Assembly: GCA_045589595.1 (NCBI GenBank)
Contig: JAZNPK010000042.1
Coordinates: forward strand, 1-64,000
DNA from: SIG77 sp045589595
GTDB taxonomy: Bacteria; Verrucomicrobiota; Lentisphaeria; Victivallales; UBA1829
Direction: 5' to 3'
Length of the DNA stretch: 64,000 nucleotides
The number at the start of each line of letters is the position of its first letter. The stretch's first letter is position 1. The position numbers and the translations under genes were made by a program. The notes beneath the pieces were generated by a model. The model made no database searches, was not told the origin of the DNA, and saw only the letters and a list, made by a program, of their open reading frames with translations. This document shows positions 40,032 through 47,831 of this stretch, in pieces.

Positions 40032-41247
40032 CCGTCTCGGAGGCAGCACCATTTATCAGATCTTTCTGCGTCCTTTTACGCACGAAGGAACCATTGCTGC
40101 CGCGGAAAAACATCTCGCCGCCATTGCGGATCTGGGAATCAAGATCGTTTATCTCTGCCCGGTCGCATTTGCGGACCGTGACGAAAACCGTGACAACTGG
40201 TCGCCCCGTCAGAAGCAGTCCGGCTGCAACAACCCCCGCAATCCCTACCGGATAGCAGATTTTACCGCGATCGATCCGGAGTATGGAACGGAAGACGATC
40301 TGAAATCGTTTATCCGGACAGCCCATGAACTCGGCATGAAAGTCCTGCTGGATCTGGTGTATTATCACGCCGGACCCGGCTTTGGCGCGGCGCACCCCGA
40401 CTTCGTCAAAGGGGACGGTGAATATTGTTTCCCCTGTCTGGATTTTTCTTCGGAAGGTTTGCGCGCCTATCTCGCGGAGAATATGCGCTATTATGCCATT
40501 GATCTGGATGCGGATGGTTTCCGTTGTGATGTGGGCGATAAGATCCCCATGGATTTCTGGGGACCTGTCACGGAACAGCTGCGCAGGATTAAACCGGATC
40601 TGATCATGTTCTGCGAGGGGGAACACCGTGCTGTGGAAGAACAATCCAGCGGCGTCTTTGACCTGAATTACAATTTTTCCTGGTGCTATGCCTGCCGTGA
40701 TGTTTACAATGGAAAAGAACCGGTGACACTGTTGCCGGCCGTCTGGAAAAACAACGCCCGGTACGCACGGTATTTTGATAATCACGATGTGGCAAATGAT
40801 GCTTACGATGAACGGCTGGAAAAGACAAAAGGCGCAAAAGCCATTGAATCTCTGATTTTTCTGTCGTTTATGATCGATGGTGTTCCGTTCCTTTACAACG
40901 GTGTGGAATTCTGCGACAGCAACCGGCACAGCATTTTCGCCAACCCCGGACAGTTCACCATCGACCGGTCCAATGATGCCCCCGTGCGCAAAGCATTGAT
41001 CCGGAAACTTGTTGCCCTGCGGCTTGCTGAACCGCTGCTGCATCAGGGATCGACACAATGGCATGAGGTCCGTAACGATCTGCTGCACTTCACCCGCGGC
41101 GACAGGATCGAATGTTTCATCAATCTTTCTGAAGGTCCGGTAAAAATCACGATCCCGGAAGACGCAGAAGTGCTTGCTGCATCGGTTGATACAGCATCGC
41201 CGGAACTGCAGCTCGGAACGTACGGTTTTGCCGCTTACAAAATATAA
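40012..41247 (+). CDS. GH13-family alpha-glucan-type glycoside hydrolase, cytosolic
   Basis: A 411-residue alpha-amylase-family enzyme without a signal peptide. Region I is LLDLVYYH, region II DADGFRCDV (nucleophile D173), region III IMFCEGEH (acid/base E202 or E204) and region IV FDNHD (D259). The C-terminal beta-sandwich is about 330-411. It is short for GH13, with a small B domain. AAGGAG stands 7 nt before ATG 40012, which overlaps the dehydratase end by 20 bp, implying coupled translation. The final 83 bp of this gene recur at 43031 as part of a 140 bp direct repeat. Confidence 0.87.
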   Translation: MIASGLDRLGGSTIYQIFLRPFTHEGTIAAAEKHLAAIADLGIKIVYLCPVAFADRDENRDNWSPRQKQSGCNNPRNPYRIADFTAIDPEYGTEDDLKSFIRTAHELGMKVLLDLVYYHAGPGFGAAHPDFVKGDGEYCFPCLDFSSEGLRAYLAENMRYYAIDLDADGFRCDVGDKIPMDFWGPVTEQLRRIKPDLIMFCEGEHRAVEEQSSGVFDLNYNFSWCYACRDVYNGKEPVTLLPAVWKNNARYARYFDNHDVANDAYDERLEKTKGAKAIESLIFLSFMIDGVPFLYNGVEFCDSNRHSIFANPGQFTIDRSNDAPVRKALIRKLVALRLAEPLLHQGSTQWHEVRNDLLHFTRGDRIECFINLSEGPVKITIPEDAEVLAASVDTASPELQLGTYGFAAYKI

Positions 41248-41304
41248 AACCAAACGGGAGAAATGGAATCCTATGAATGGACTTGCACAGAAAATGATCT
41301 CCGG
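41165..41304 (+). repeat. 140 bp direct repeat, copy 1
   Basis: Covers the GH13 3' end, the spacer and the first codons of the next ORF. It matches 43031-43170 at 137 of 140 positions with no gaps. The two copies are 1,866 bp apart in the same orientation. Confidence 0.95.
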
Positions 41305-41596
41305 CAATGCGGAGGAACGCCGGAATTTCATCAAAGCTCTGACGCAACTCCGCCTCAATACGCCGGAACTCTATCAGGAACCGGTGGAGTCGGCGCGCGT
41401 GGAAAACGATGTGCTGCGCTTCCATCGCGGCGGAAAAATCTTCTGCGCCGTAAATCTCGGACAGAGGGAACAGAAGATCGCCATTCCCGCCGGAGCGGAT
41501 ATTTTTATTAAAAGTAAAAAGGCACAACAATTTGAAAATAAAGTAATACTGCCGAAATTTGGATTTGCGGCGTTTCAACAAAAGGAAAAAGAATGA
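41273..41596 (+). CDS. Chimeric ORF: GH10 leader fused to a GH13 C-terminal domain
   Basis: A 107-residue ORF. Residues 1-11 (MNGLAQKMISG) match the start of the GH10 gene at 43139. From about residue 16 the sequence (NFIKALTQLRLNTPELY, DVLRFHRGGKIFCAVNLG, FGFAAF) resembles the C-terminal beta-sandwich of the preceding GH13 protein but is clearly diverged from it. No catalytic domain is present. It is probably a recombination product, translated or not. Its stop overlaps the next GH10 gene by 4 bp. Confidence 0.55.
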   Translation: MNGLAQKMISGNAEERRNFIKALTQLRLNTPELYQEPVESARVENDVLRFHRGGKIFCAVNLGQREQKIAIPAGADIFIKSKKAQQFENKVILPKFGFAAFQQKEKE

Positions 41597-42921
41597 GCAA
41601 ACGGAATGAAGTTTTGCGTTTTGTCAATGCCAAGCGCTCCTACATGGAAGACCGGATCAAAGACGGGATCGAGACCAATCGCAAAGGCGTTGCCCATGTG
41701 ACGCTGACCGATGCCGATGGCAAGGCACTTTCCGGCACGAAAGTGAAATTGGTCCAAAAAAATCATGCGTTCCGGTACGGGGCAAATCTGTTTATGCTGG
41801 ATGAGTTTGACTCTGCAGAGAAAAATCAGTTGTACCGGAAATATTTTTCCGAAGGCTGCAATATTGCCACGCTGCCCTTTTACTGGAGCGATCTGGAACC
41901 GGAGCAGGGCAAGCCCCGGTTCGCCGCAGACAGTCCGAAAGTTTACCGCAGACCCGCACCGGATCTGTGTCTGGATTTCTGCGAAGCAAACGGGATCGAA
42001 CCGAAGGCACACTGTCTGAACTACGCCATCTTTACGCCGGAGTGGGCGCCGAAAGATATCACCGGGATCAAGCTGGCGCTGGAAAAACGTTTTGCGGAAC
42101 TGGCGGAGCGCTACAAACACCGGATCAATCTCTGGGAAGTGACCAACGAAACTTTCTGGGGCGGGACCGGTTTCCGTTGTCCGTTCTACCACCAGCCTGA
42201 TTTTGTGGAGTGGAGCTTCAAGACGGCGGAAAAATATTTCCCTGCAAACCGTCTCGCCATCAATGAAGCCCACAGCCGGATCTGGCAGGAAGAGTATTTT
42301 TTCTACGACCGCAGCCCCTATTACATGCAGATCGAACGCGCCATGCTCAAAGGCGCGCGGATTGACTCCATTGGCATGCAGTATCACATGTTCTACCGAG
42401 CGGAGCAGGAGGCGGAACTTGCCGCGCCGTTCTACGATCCGGAACGGGTCTATGACGTGATGGATACTTACGAAAAATTAGGAAAACCCCTTCATATCAC
42501 AGAACTTACGATCCCCGCATACAGCAATGGGATGGAAGATGAAGAACTGCAGGCGGAGATCATCCGCACCATCTATTCCATGTGGTTCAGCCATGCCGCC
42601 ATGGAGGGGATCCTGTACTGGAACCTCATTGATGGCTATGCTCATGCTGCGGAGCCGGGGGATATGACTGCCGGAGAGAATTACTATCACGGCGGTCTGC
42701 TGCGGTTCGACTTTACGCCGAAGCCCGCTTACCACATGATCCGGGATCTCTTTACGAAAGAATGGCACACCGAACTGGATGCGGAGTCCGATGCGGAAGG
42801 GCAGGTGGTGTTCAAGGGATTCTACGGCGATTATGATGTGATCACGGAGGACGGCAGAAAAGGTTCGTTCTCCTTCCGCAAAAATCCGGGACGATTCTAC
42901 ATTAACACGAAATTAAAATAA
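41593..42921 (+). CDS. GH10-family glycoside hydrolase A, cytosolic
   Basis: A 442-residue retaining xylanase-type enzyme. A short N-terminal beta domain (about 33-60, HVTLTDADGKALSGTKVKL) is followed by the barrel with acid/base in LWEVTNE (E186) and nucleophile in HITELTIP (E304). LEPEQG after the first strand is typical of GH10. There is no signal peptide, as in intracellular xylanases that cut imported xylo-oligosaccharides. AAGGAAAAAG precedes the ATG. It shares its C-terminal tail (GFYGDYDV) with the other two GH10 copies. It lies inside the 1,866 bp repeat-bounded segment. Confidence 0.87.
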   Translation: MSKRNEVLRFVNAKRSYMEDRIKDGIETNRKGVAHVTLTDADGKALSGTKVKLVQKNHAFRYGANLFMLDEFDSAEKNQLYRKYFSEGCNIATLPFYWSDLEPEQGKPRFAADSPKVYRRPAPDLCLDFCEANGIEPKAHCLNYAIFTPEWAPKDITGIKLALEKRFAELAERYKHRINLWEVTNETFWGGTGFRCPFYHQPDFVEWSFKTAEKYFPANRLAINEAHSRIWQEEYFFYDRSPYYMQIERAMLKGARIDSIGMQYHMFYRAEQEAELAAPFYDPERVYDVMDTYEKLGKPLHITELTIPAYSNGMEDEELQAEIIRTIYSMWFSHAAMEGILYWNLIDGYAHAAEPGDMTAGENYYHGGLLRFDFTPKPAYHMIRDLFTKEWHTELDAESDAEGQVVFKGFYGDYDVITEDGRKGSFSFRKNPGRFYINTKLK

Positions 42922-42938
42922 TTGGAAAGAAAATACTT

Positions 42939-43055
42939 ATGCCATCATTGCAGGATATGCGTGAACGTGCGCAGGAAGCCGGGTTGATGAAGCTGAATAA
43001 ACTCATCAAGCTGCGTCAGCACATCCCGACCAGAAGTGCTTGCTGCATCGGTTGA
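42939..43055 (+). pseudogene. Truncated RraA-family gene fragment
   Basis: Encodes 31 residues closely matching the N-terminus of the full gene at 44562 (both contain AQEAGLMKL and RQHIPT), then switches at about 43031 into the 140 bp repeat and stops at TGA 43053-43055. It keeps a ribosome-binding site (TTGGAAAG) and ATG. About three quarters of the bases match the intact gene over the shared stretch, so it derives from a diverged paralogue. It marks the recombination junction. Confidence 0.8.
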
Positions 43056-43170
43056 TACAGCATCGCCGGAACTGCAGCTCGGATCGTACGGTTTTGCCGC
43101 TTACAAAATATAAAACCAAACGGGAGAAATGAAATCCTATGAATGAACTTGCACAGAAAATGATCTCCGG
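43031..43170 (+). repeat. 140 bp direct repeat, copy 2
   Basis: Second copy of 41165-41304. It carries an out-of-context GH13 tail ending in the same stop, then the spacer and the first 11 codons of GH10 B. Joining the two copies would remove 1,866 bp and leave an intact GH13 gene directly before GH10 B. Confidence 0.95.
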
Positions 43171-44527
43171 GATGACGGAGAAAAATTCCGAACTGGAATT
43201 CAAAATCAAAATGAACACGGAACTTTACCGGAAAGGCTTCGGGAGGATCTGGCTGTTCAATCCGGACAAAACTCTTTACGAAGGCAACGCACGGATACGG
43301 CTGAAACTGAAAAAGCACGAATATAAATTCGGTGCCAGTCTTTTTATGCTGGGTGAATTTCCGTCGGAAGAATTGAATGCAGCCTTTGAAGAAACGTTCA
43401 GCGATACCTTCAATCTGGGCGTGATCCCGTTTTACTGGAAGGATCTGGAGCCGGAACCGGGGAAACTGCGTTTCGATAAAAACAGTCCGAAGATCTATCG
43501 CAGACCGCCGCCCGATCTTTGCGTGGAGTTTTGTCAGAAATACGGGATCGCCGCAAAAGGGCATCCGCCGTTCTGGAATCAATGGCTGCCGGATTGGCTG
43601 CCGAATGACCGTCGGGAATTTATGCGCTTTCAGGAAAGACGCGTAGCTCAAATCGCCGAACGGTATGCGGATAAAATCTTTATCTGGGACGCCATCAACG
43701 AAGTTTTTTCAGCCAATCGCGACATCAATACGCCGTATCCTGAAAACATTATGGAAGAAGCGTTCCGGCTCTGCGAAAAATACTTCCCCAATTCTCAGCT
43801 TGTACTCAATGAAGATGCCCACTGGTGGACTTATCACGGGATCCACAGTCCGTTCTATCTGCTGACAAAGGAATTGATCCGGAATGGTTACAAACCCGGC
43901 GGACTCGGCTTCCAGTATCATTGTTTCCCCCAATATTTCACCGGCGCAGAAGAATACAAACGCTTCATGAATGCCGAAAATCTCTACCGGATGCTGGATG
44001 TTTACGGCAGACTTGAGATCCCCTGCAGCCTGACCGAGACCAGCGTAATGGCACGCCCCGATATGATGGGCGAAGACTGCAATGAAACACAGGCGATCGT
44101 AACGGAACGCCTCTATCGTCTCTGGTTCAGTCACCCCGCCACGGAAGCTCTGGTCTGGTGGAATCCGGTGGACGGAACTGCCGCAGGTGCCCCCTTCGGC
44201 GACTACGAACACGGCGAAAATCCGCTCCGCTCCGGACTTTTCTTCCAGGATCTCCGTCCGAAACCCTCCGGAGAAATCATCCGCAAACTGATCAAGGAAG
44301 AATGGCACACAGAAACGGAAGTTGCCTACGAGAACGGCGGCGACAACCGGTTCCACGGTTTCTATGGCGATTACGACGCCGAGATCTGTACCGATAACGG
44401 AACATACCACAAAACGATCACCCTCAGCAAATACGCCCCCACCAATATCCGGGTGAAACTTGCCGATGATGACGATCATTTCCCGGTCCAGTATCAGTGG
44501 ATGAGATTGTGTAATAAATCCATGTAA
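43139..44527 (+). CDS. GH10-family glycoside hydrolase B, cytosolic
   Basis: A 462-residue GH10 enzyme without export signal. Acid/base is in IWDAINEV (E188), nucleophile in SLTETSV (E300), and the strand-3 region GHPPFWNQWLPDWL replaces the classical GHTLVWH. The N-terminal beta domain (RIRLKLKKHEYKFGASLFML) and the tail (GFYGDYDAEI) match GH10 A. The ATG lies within the second repeat copy, with GGGAG 12 nt upstream, a long spacing. It is 34 bp before the intact RraA-family gene and forms with it the likely original cassette. Confidence 0.87.
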   Translation: MNELAQKMISGMTEKNSELEFKIKMNTELYRKGFGRIWLFNPDKTLYEGNARIRLKLKKHEYKFGASLFMLGEFPSEELNAAFEETFSDTFNLGVIPFYWKDLEPEPGKLRFDKNSPKIYRRPPPDLCVEFCQKYGIAAKGHPPFWNQWLPDWLPNDRREFMRFQERRVAQIAERYADKIFIWDAINEVFSANRDINTPYPENIMEEAFRLCEKYFPNSQLVLNEDAHWWTYHGIHSPFYLLTKELIRNGYKPGGLGFQYHCFPQYFTGAEEYKRFMNAENLYRMLDVYGRLEIPCSLTETSVMARPDMMGEDCNETQAIVTERLYRLWFSHPATEALVWWNPVDGTAAGAPFGDYEHGENPLRSGLFFQDLRPKPSGEIIRKLIKEEWHTETEVAYENGGDNRFHGFYGDYDAEICTDNGTYHKTITLSKYAPTNIRVKLADDDDHFPVQYQWMRLCNKSM

Positions 44528-44561
44528 AATAAATATAAAGCAGAAATAAGGAGAACAACTC

Positions 44562-45317
44562 ATGCCTTCCTTGAAAGACATGCGCGAAAAAGCGCAGGAA
44601 GCCGGTTTGATGAAGCTGGGGAAACTCATCGAAAACCGACAGCACATCCCCACCAATGAATTTCCCATTCCCGTAAAGGAACTCTGCGAACGGTACGAAA
44701 AACTTTATACCGGCTGCATCAATGACGTCCTCCGGGAAAACTGTCTGCTGGATCAGAATCTGCCCAGCGACATTATGCCCCTCCGCGACCACATGGTCGT
44801 CTGCGGCGAAGCGTTCACCGTCAAGAGCGCCCCCAACGTGATGATCGAAGGCGAAATGACATTCCGCGCACAGATGCTGGACGATATGAAGCCGGAAGGT
44901 CTGGTCGTCTGGGATACATCTTCCGATGTGGAAGCGTCTCTCTGGGGCGGCGTCATGACCGCTACCGCAAAAAGCAAACAGATCCGCGGCGCCGTGATCG
45001 CCGGCGGTATCCGCGATACGAAACAGATCCTGGAACAGGATTTTCCCGTTTTCTACAGATACAAGACCAGCAACGGTTCTCTCGGACGCTGTATGATCAC
45101 TCATTATCAGGTCCCCATCAAAGTCGGCAAAGTGACCATCCGCCCCGGTGACATCATTTTCGGTGACATCGACGGCGTTCTCTGTATTCCCCGCGAGATC
45201 GCATATCCTGTGCTGCTCCGCGCGGAAGGGATCGAAAAGAACGAGATCGACATTTTCTCCTGGGTGCGTCAGGGCGATTCCATTCAGGAGATCATTGCCA
45301 AAGGCGGCTATTTCTGA
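44562..45317 (+). CDS. RraA-family protein (aldolase/decarboxylase-like)
   Basis: A 251-residue member of the RraA/HMG-aldolase fold. Conserved elements are the GCINDVLRENCLL start of the core, AVIAGGIRDTKQI (substrate-binding GG-x-RD) and GDIIFGDIDGVLCIPRE (metal-binding region). Family members include pyruvate-releasing aldolases and the RNase E inhibitor. Beside an enolase-type dehydratase and an SDR, an aldolase acting on a keto-acid intermediate is the more likely role. An N-terminal extension of about 40 residues precedes the core. AAGGAG lies before the ATG. It sits between GH10 B and GH10 C. Confidence 0.8.
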   Translation: MPSLKDMREKAQEAGLMKLGKLIENRQHIPTNEFPIPVKELCERYEKLYTGCINDVLRENCLLDQNLPSDIMPLRDHMVVCGEAFTVKSAPNVMIEGEMTFRAQMLDDMKPEGLVVWDTSSDVEASLWGGVMTATAKSKQIRGAVIAGGIRDTKQILEQDFPVFYRYKTSNGSLGRCMITHYQVPIKVGKVTIRPGDIIFGDIDGVLCIPREIAYPVLLRAEGIEKNEIDIFSWVRQGDSIQEIIAKGGYF

Positions 45318-45356
45318 TCAGACAATCTTGCGAAATCAACATAAGGAACATTCATT

Positions 45357-46823
45357 ATGGAACTTGATCCGAAACTGAAGAAAGCGATGAAACCCGCTTA
45401 TTGGAAACGCTGGAACGAGAAGGTCCAGAAGACCATAGACGAAAACATCGAAAAATACCGCAAAGCAGATGCCGACTGGAAGATCAAAGGACTGAAAGCC
45501 GGAACAAAAGTGGAAGTGGAACAGATCTCCCACGCATTTATTTTCGGCGCCCATATCTTCAATTATGATCAGCTCGGCACCGATGAACGGAACGAAAAAT
45601 ATAAAGAACTTTACGGCACGCTCTTCAACTCCGCCACCGTCGCATTCTACTGGAAGACACTGGAACCCGTGGAAGGCGAACCCCGTTTCGATGGCGAATA
45701 CCGGGATACTGCCGCATACTGGAACACGGTCAAAGATCCGAAGAACGAACCCCACTGGCGGCGTCCCGCACCCGGTCCGGTGATCGATTTCTGCGAAAGC
45801 AAAGGCATCCGCATCCACGGTCATCCGCTGGTCTGGGGCAATTTCAAATGGCATTTTCCCGAATGGCTGAACGCAAAACTCCCCGCCGCTCTGCACAAGT
45901 CCTGGCTCCCCGAAAACTGGAGCAACGGATGGTCTCCGGTCTCGGAAAAGATCAATATGGAAAATGATTTTTCCGCTGAACAGCTGGAAGCCATGTTCCC
46001 CGATTTTGCAGTGGAACTGGAAACCAGTATGGCAAAACGCATTGCCCGGATCGCATTCAAATACGGCAAACGCGTCCAGAGCTGGGATGTCTGCAACGAA
46101 AGCGCCGAAGATTACAATCTGGGCAGAATGGTCCCCGATTCCGCCATTTGCAAAAGCGTTTACGGCATGATGCCGGGTGACTATACCTACCGTGCATTCA
46201 AACTGGCAGACTCCATGCTGCCGAAAACTGCGAAACTCAATATCAACGATTATTATTTGAAACAGCCCTATGTGGATCAGACCAAAGATCTGATGGAACG
46301 CGGCTGTAAAATCGACATCATGGGTGCGCAGATGCATCTGTTCGATCCCCAGATTTGTCTGGATATTGCCGATGGCAAGAGCGATGTGCAGGATCCGCTG
46401 GTCGTGATGAAAACAATGGAAACATTGAGTCAGACAAATCTGCCTCTCCACCTTTCCGAAATCACCATCACATCTCCCAACAACGATGAACGCGGTCAGG
46501 CGATCCAGGCGGTCATCACCTACAATCTGTACCGTCTCTGGTTCAGCATCAAAAATATGATGGGGATCACATGGTGGAATGTGGTGGACGATTGCGGCGC
46601 GCCCGGCGAACCTTCCGTTTCCGGTCTCTTCTCCCGGGATATGGAACCGAAACCCTCCGCAAAGATCCTGCAGGAACTCATCAATAAGGAATGGAAAACC
46701 AGAACATCCGTCAAGGCAGGTGCGGGCGGCAGCGTCAAGTTCCGCGGTTTCCGCGGCAAATACAGACTCACCTGGACCGATGCCAACGGCGAGATCCACA
46801 TGAACTTCCTCGATCTGGAATAA
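45357..46823 (+). CDS. GH10-family glycoside hydrolase C, cytosolic
   Basis: A 488-residue GH10 enzyme, the most canonical of the three. GHPLVWGNFKWHFPEWL is the strand-3 signature, acid/base is in SWDVCNES (E248) and nucleophile in LHLSEITI (E368). The N-terminal helical stretch (1-45) and beta domain precede the barrel, and a short tail domain FRGFRGKYRLTW closes it. There is no signal peptide. Its larger loops near 115-135 and 180-215 differ from copies A and B, suggesting another substrate length or decoration. It lies 39 bp after the RraA gene and 19 bp before the SDR. Confidence 0.9.
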   Translation: MELDPKLKKAMKPAYWKRWNEKVQKTIDENIEKYRKADADWKIKGLKAGTKVEVEQISHAFIFGAHIFNYDQLGTDERNEKYKELYGTLFNSATVAFYWKTLEPVEGEPRFDGEYRDTAAYWNTVKDPKNEPHWRRPAPGPVIDFCESKGIRIHGHPLVWGNFKWHFPEWLNAKLPAALHKSWLPENWSNGWSPVSEKINMENDFSAEQLEAMFPDFAVELETSMAKRIARIAFKYGKRVQSWDVCNESAEDYNLGRMVPDSAICKSVYGMMPGDYTYRAFKLADSMLPKTAKLNINDYYLKQPYVDQTKDLMERGCKIDIMGAQMHLFDPQICLDIADGKSDVQDPLVVMKTMETLSQTNLPLHLSEITITSPNNDERGQAIQAVITYNLYRLWFSIKNMMGITWWNVVDDCGAPGEPSVSGLFSRDMEPKPSAKILQELINKEWKTRTSVKAGAGGSVKFRGFRGKYRLTWTDANGEIHMNFLDLE

Positions 46824-46842
46824 TACACAGGAAATCCTGAAT

Positions 46843-47598
46843 ATGTCCGTATTCCAAAATATGAACCTGACCGGAAAACGCGCACTCGTTACCGGTTCCA
46901 GCCGGGGGATCGGTAAGACGATCGCCTCCGCCCTGGCTGAAGCCGGAGCAGAAGTCGTTTTTCACGGCACAAAGGAAAGTCCCGCACTGACGGATGCCGT
47001 CGCTGCCGCAAAAGCAAACGGCTGGAACGCGAGCTGCATTACCGGCAGTCTCGGCAATGACGATGAACTGGAAGCATTGATCCGGTCCGCCGGCGATATC
47101 GATATCCTTGTACTGAACGCATCCGTACAGGAATATCTGCCGGTGGAAGAATACAATGCCGCATCCTTCGACGAACAGTTCAAAGTCAATGTGGGTGCCT
47201 CTTTCCGGCTGATACAGGCGTTTCTCCCAGCCATGCAACAGAAGAAATGGGGCAGGGTGGTCGCCCTCGGCAGCGTCAACCAGTGGCGTCAGTCACCGCG
47301 GCTGCCCATCTACGCGGCAACAAAATCCGCCCTCTCCAACCTGATCCAGAACTGCGCCAGAAAATATGCCGCCGACGGTATCACTTTCAATGTGATCGCA
47401 CCCGGCGTCATTGCAACCGATCGCAACCGCGAAGCCCTCGCCGATCATTCCACCGTGGATAAACTGATGACAGTTATCCCGGCAAAACGGTTCGGCACCG
47501 CTGAAGATTGCGCCGGGATCGCACTCCTGCTCTGTTCTCCTGCCGGAGATTATATCACCGGCAGCGATATCCCCGTTGCAGGCGGTATGCAGTTGTAA
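46843..47598 (+). CDS. SDR-family oxidoreductase
   Basis: A 251-residue classical short-chain dehydrogenase. Cofactor motif VTGSSRGIGK (about 17-26), structural NAS near residue 92, catalytic Ser in ALGSVNQW (about 142) and YAATK (Tyr about 155, Lys about 159), then the APGVIATD segment. SDRs of this type oxidise or reduce hydroxyl groups of sugar acids such as gluconate or 2-keto-3-deoxy acids. The gene ends the IclR-headed operon, 24 bp before a GC-rich structured element that may serve as its transcript end. Confidence 0.92.
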   Translation: MSVFQNMNLTGKRALVTGSSRGIGKTIASALAEAGAEVVFHGTKESPALTDAVAAAKANGWNASCITGSLGNDDELEALIRSAGDIDILVLNASVQEYLPVEEYNAASFDEQFKVNVGASFRLIQAFLPAMQQKKWGRVVALGSVNQWRQSPRLPIYAATKSALSNLIQNCARKYAADGITFNVIAPGVIATDRNREALADHSTVDKLMTVIPAKRFGTAEDCAGIALLLCSPAGDYITGSDIPVAGGMQL

Positions 47599-47621
47599 AA
47601 AAATACAGGCTCTCGGTCTGC

Positions 47622-47718
47622 GGCACCGGGGCACGGCACCGTCATCCTGCGGATGACTGGGGACAGCGCCAGCGCTGTCCCGCGGCGGCTCGCCGCCGCA
47701 GTGCCGTGCCCCGGTGCC
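47622..47718. repeat. GC-rich three-hairpin (cloverleaf-like) element, second example
   Basis: A perfect 18 bp outer stem (47622-47639 with 47701-47718) encloses three hairpins in a row: 47641-47657 (gtcatcc/ggatgac), 47660-47681 (gggacagcg/cgctgtccc) and 47682-47699 (gcggcgg/ccgccgc). Almost every base pairs. It begins 24 bp after the SDR stop and is followed by T-rich DNA. Its architecture matches 7128-7257, though the sequence differs. Confidence 0.75.
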
Positions 47719-47760
47719 TGTTGTATGCGTTTTTTATATTTATTTTTTTTGTTTTTGAGT

Positions 47761-47788
47761 TTGTTTTTTTTATACTTTATGGTATAAT
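47761..47788 (+). promoter_or_regulatory. Promoter of the NSS transporter gene
   Basis: TTGTTT (47761-47766), 16 bp, TATAAT (47783-47788), about 44 bp before the ATG. Confidence 0.55.
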
Positions 47789-47831
47789 AGGTGATTGTAT
47801 TTGAAACAAGAACTTCAGGAGTTGATTTTTT

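Noticed and set aside
43129..43146. Five-codon ORF overlapping the GH10 B start (MKSYE)
   Set aside because: The ribosome-binding site is only 2 nt from its ATG, too close for efficient use; the first repeat copy does not preserve the stop.
41165..43170. Insertion sequence or transposon at the repeat-bounded segment
   Set aside because: No transposase, no terminal inverted repeats and no target-site duplication; the pattern fits homologous or unequal recombination between paralogous cassettes.
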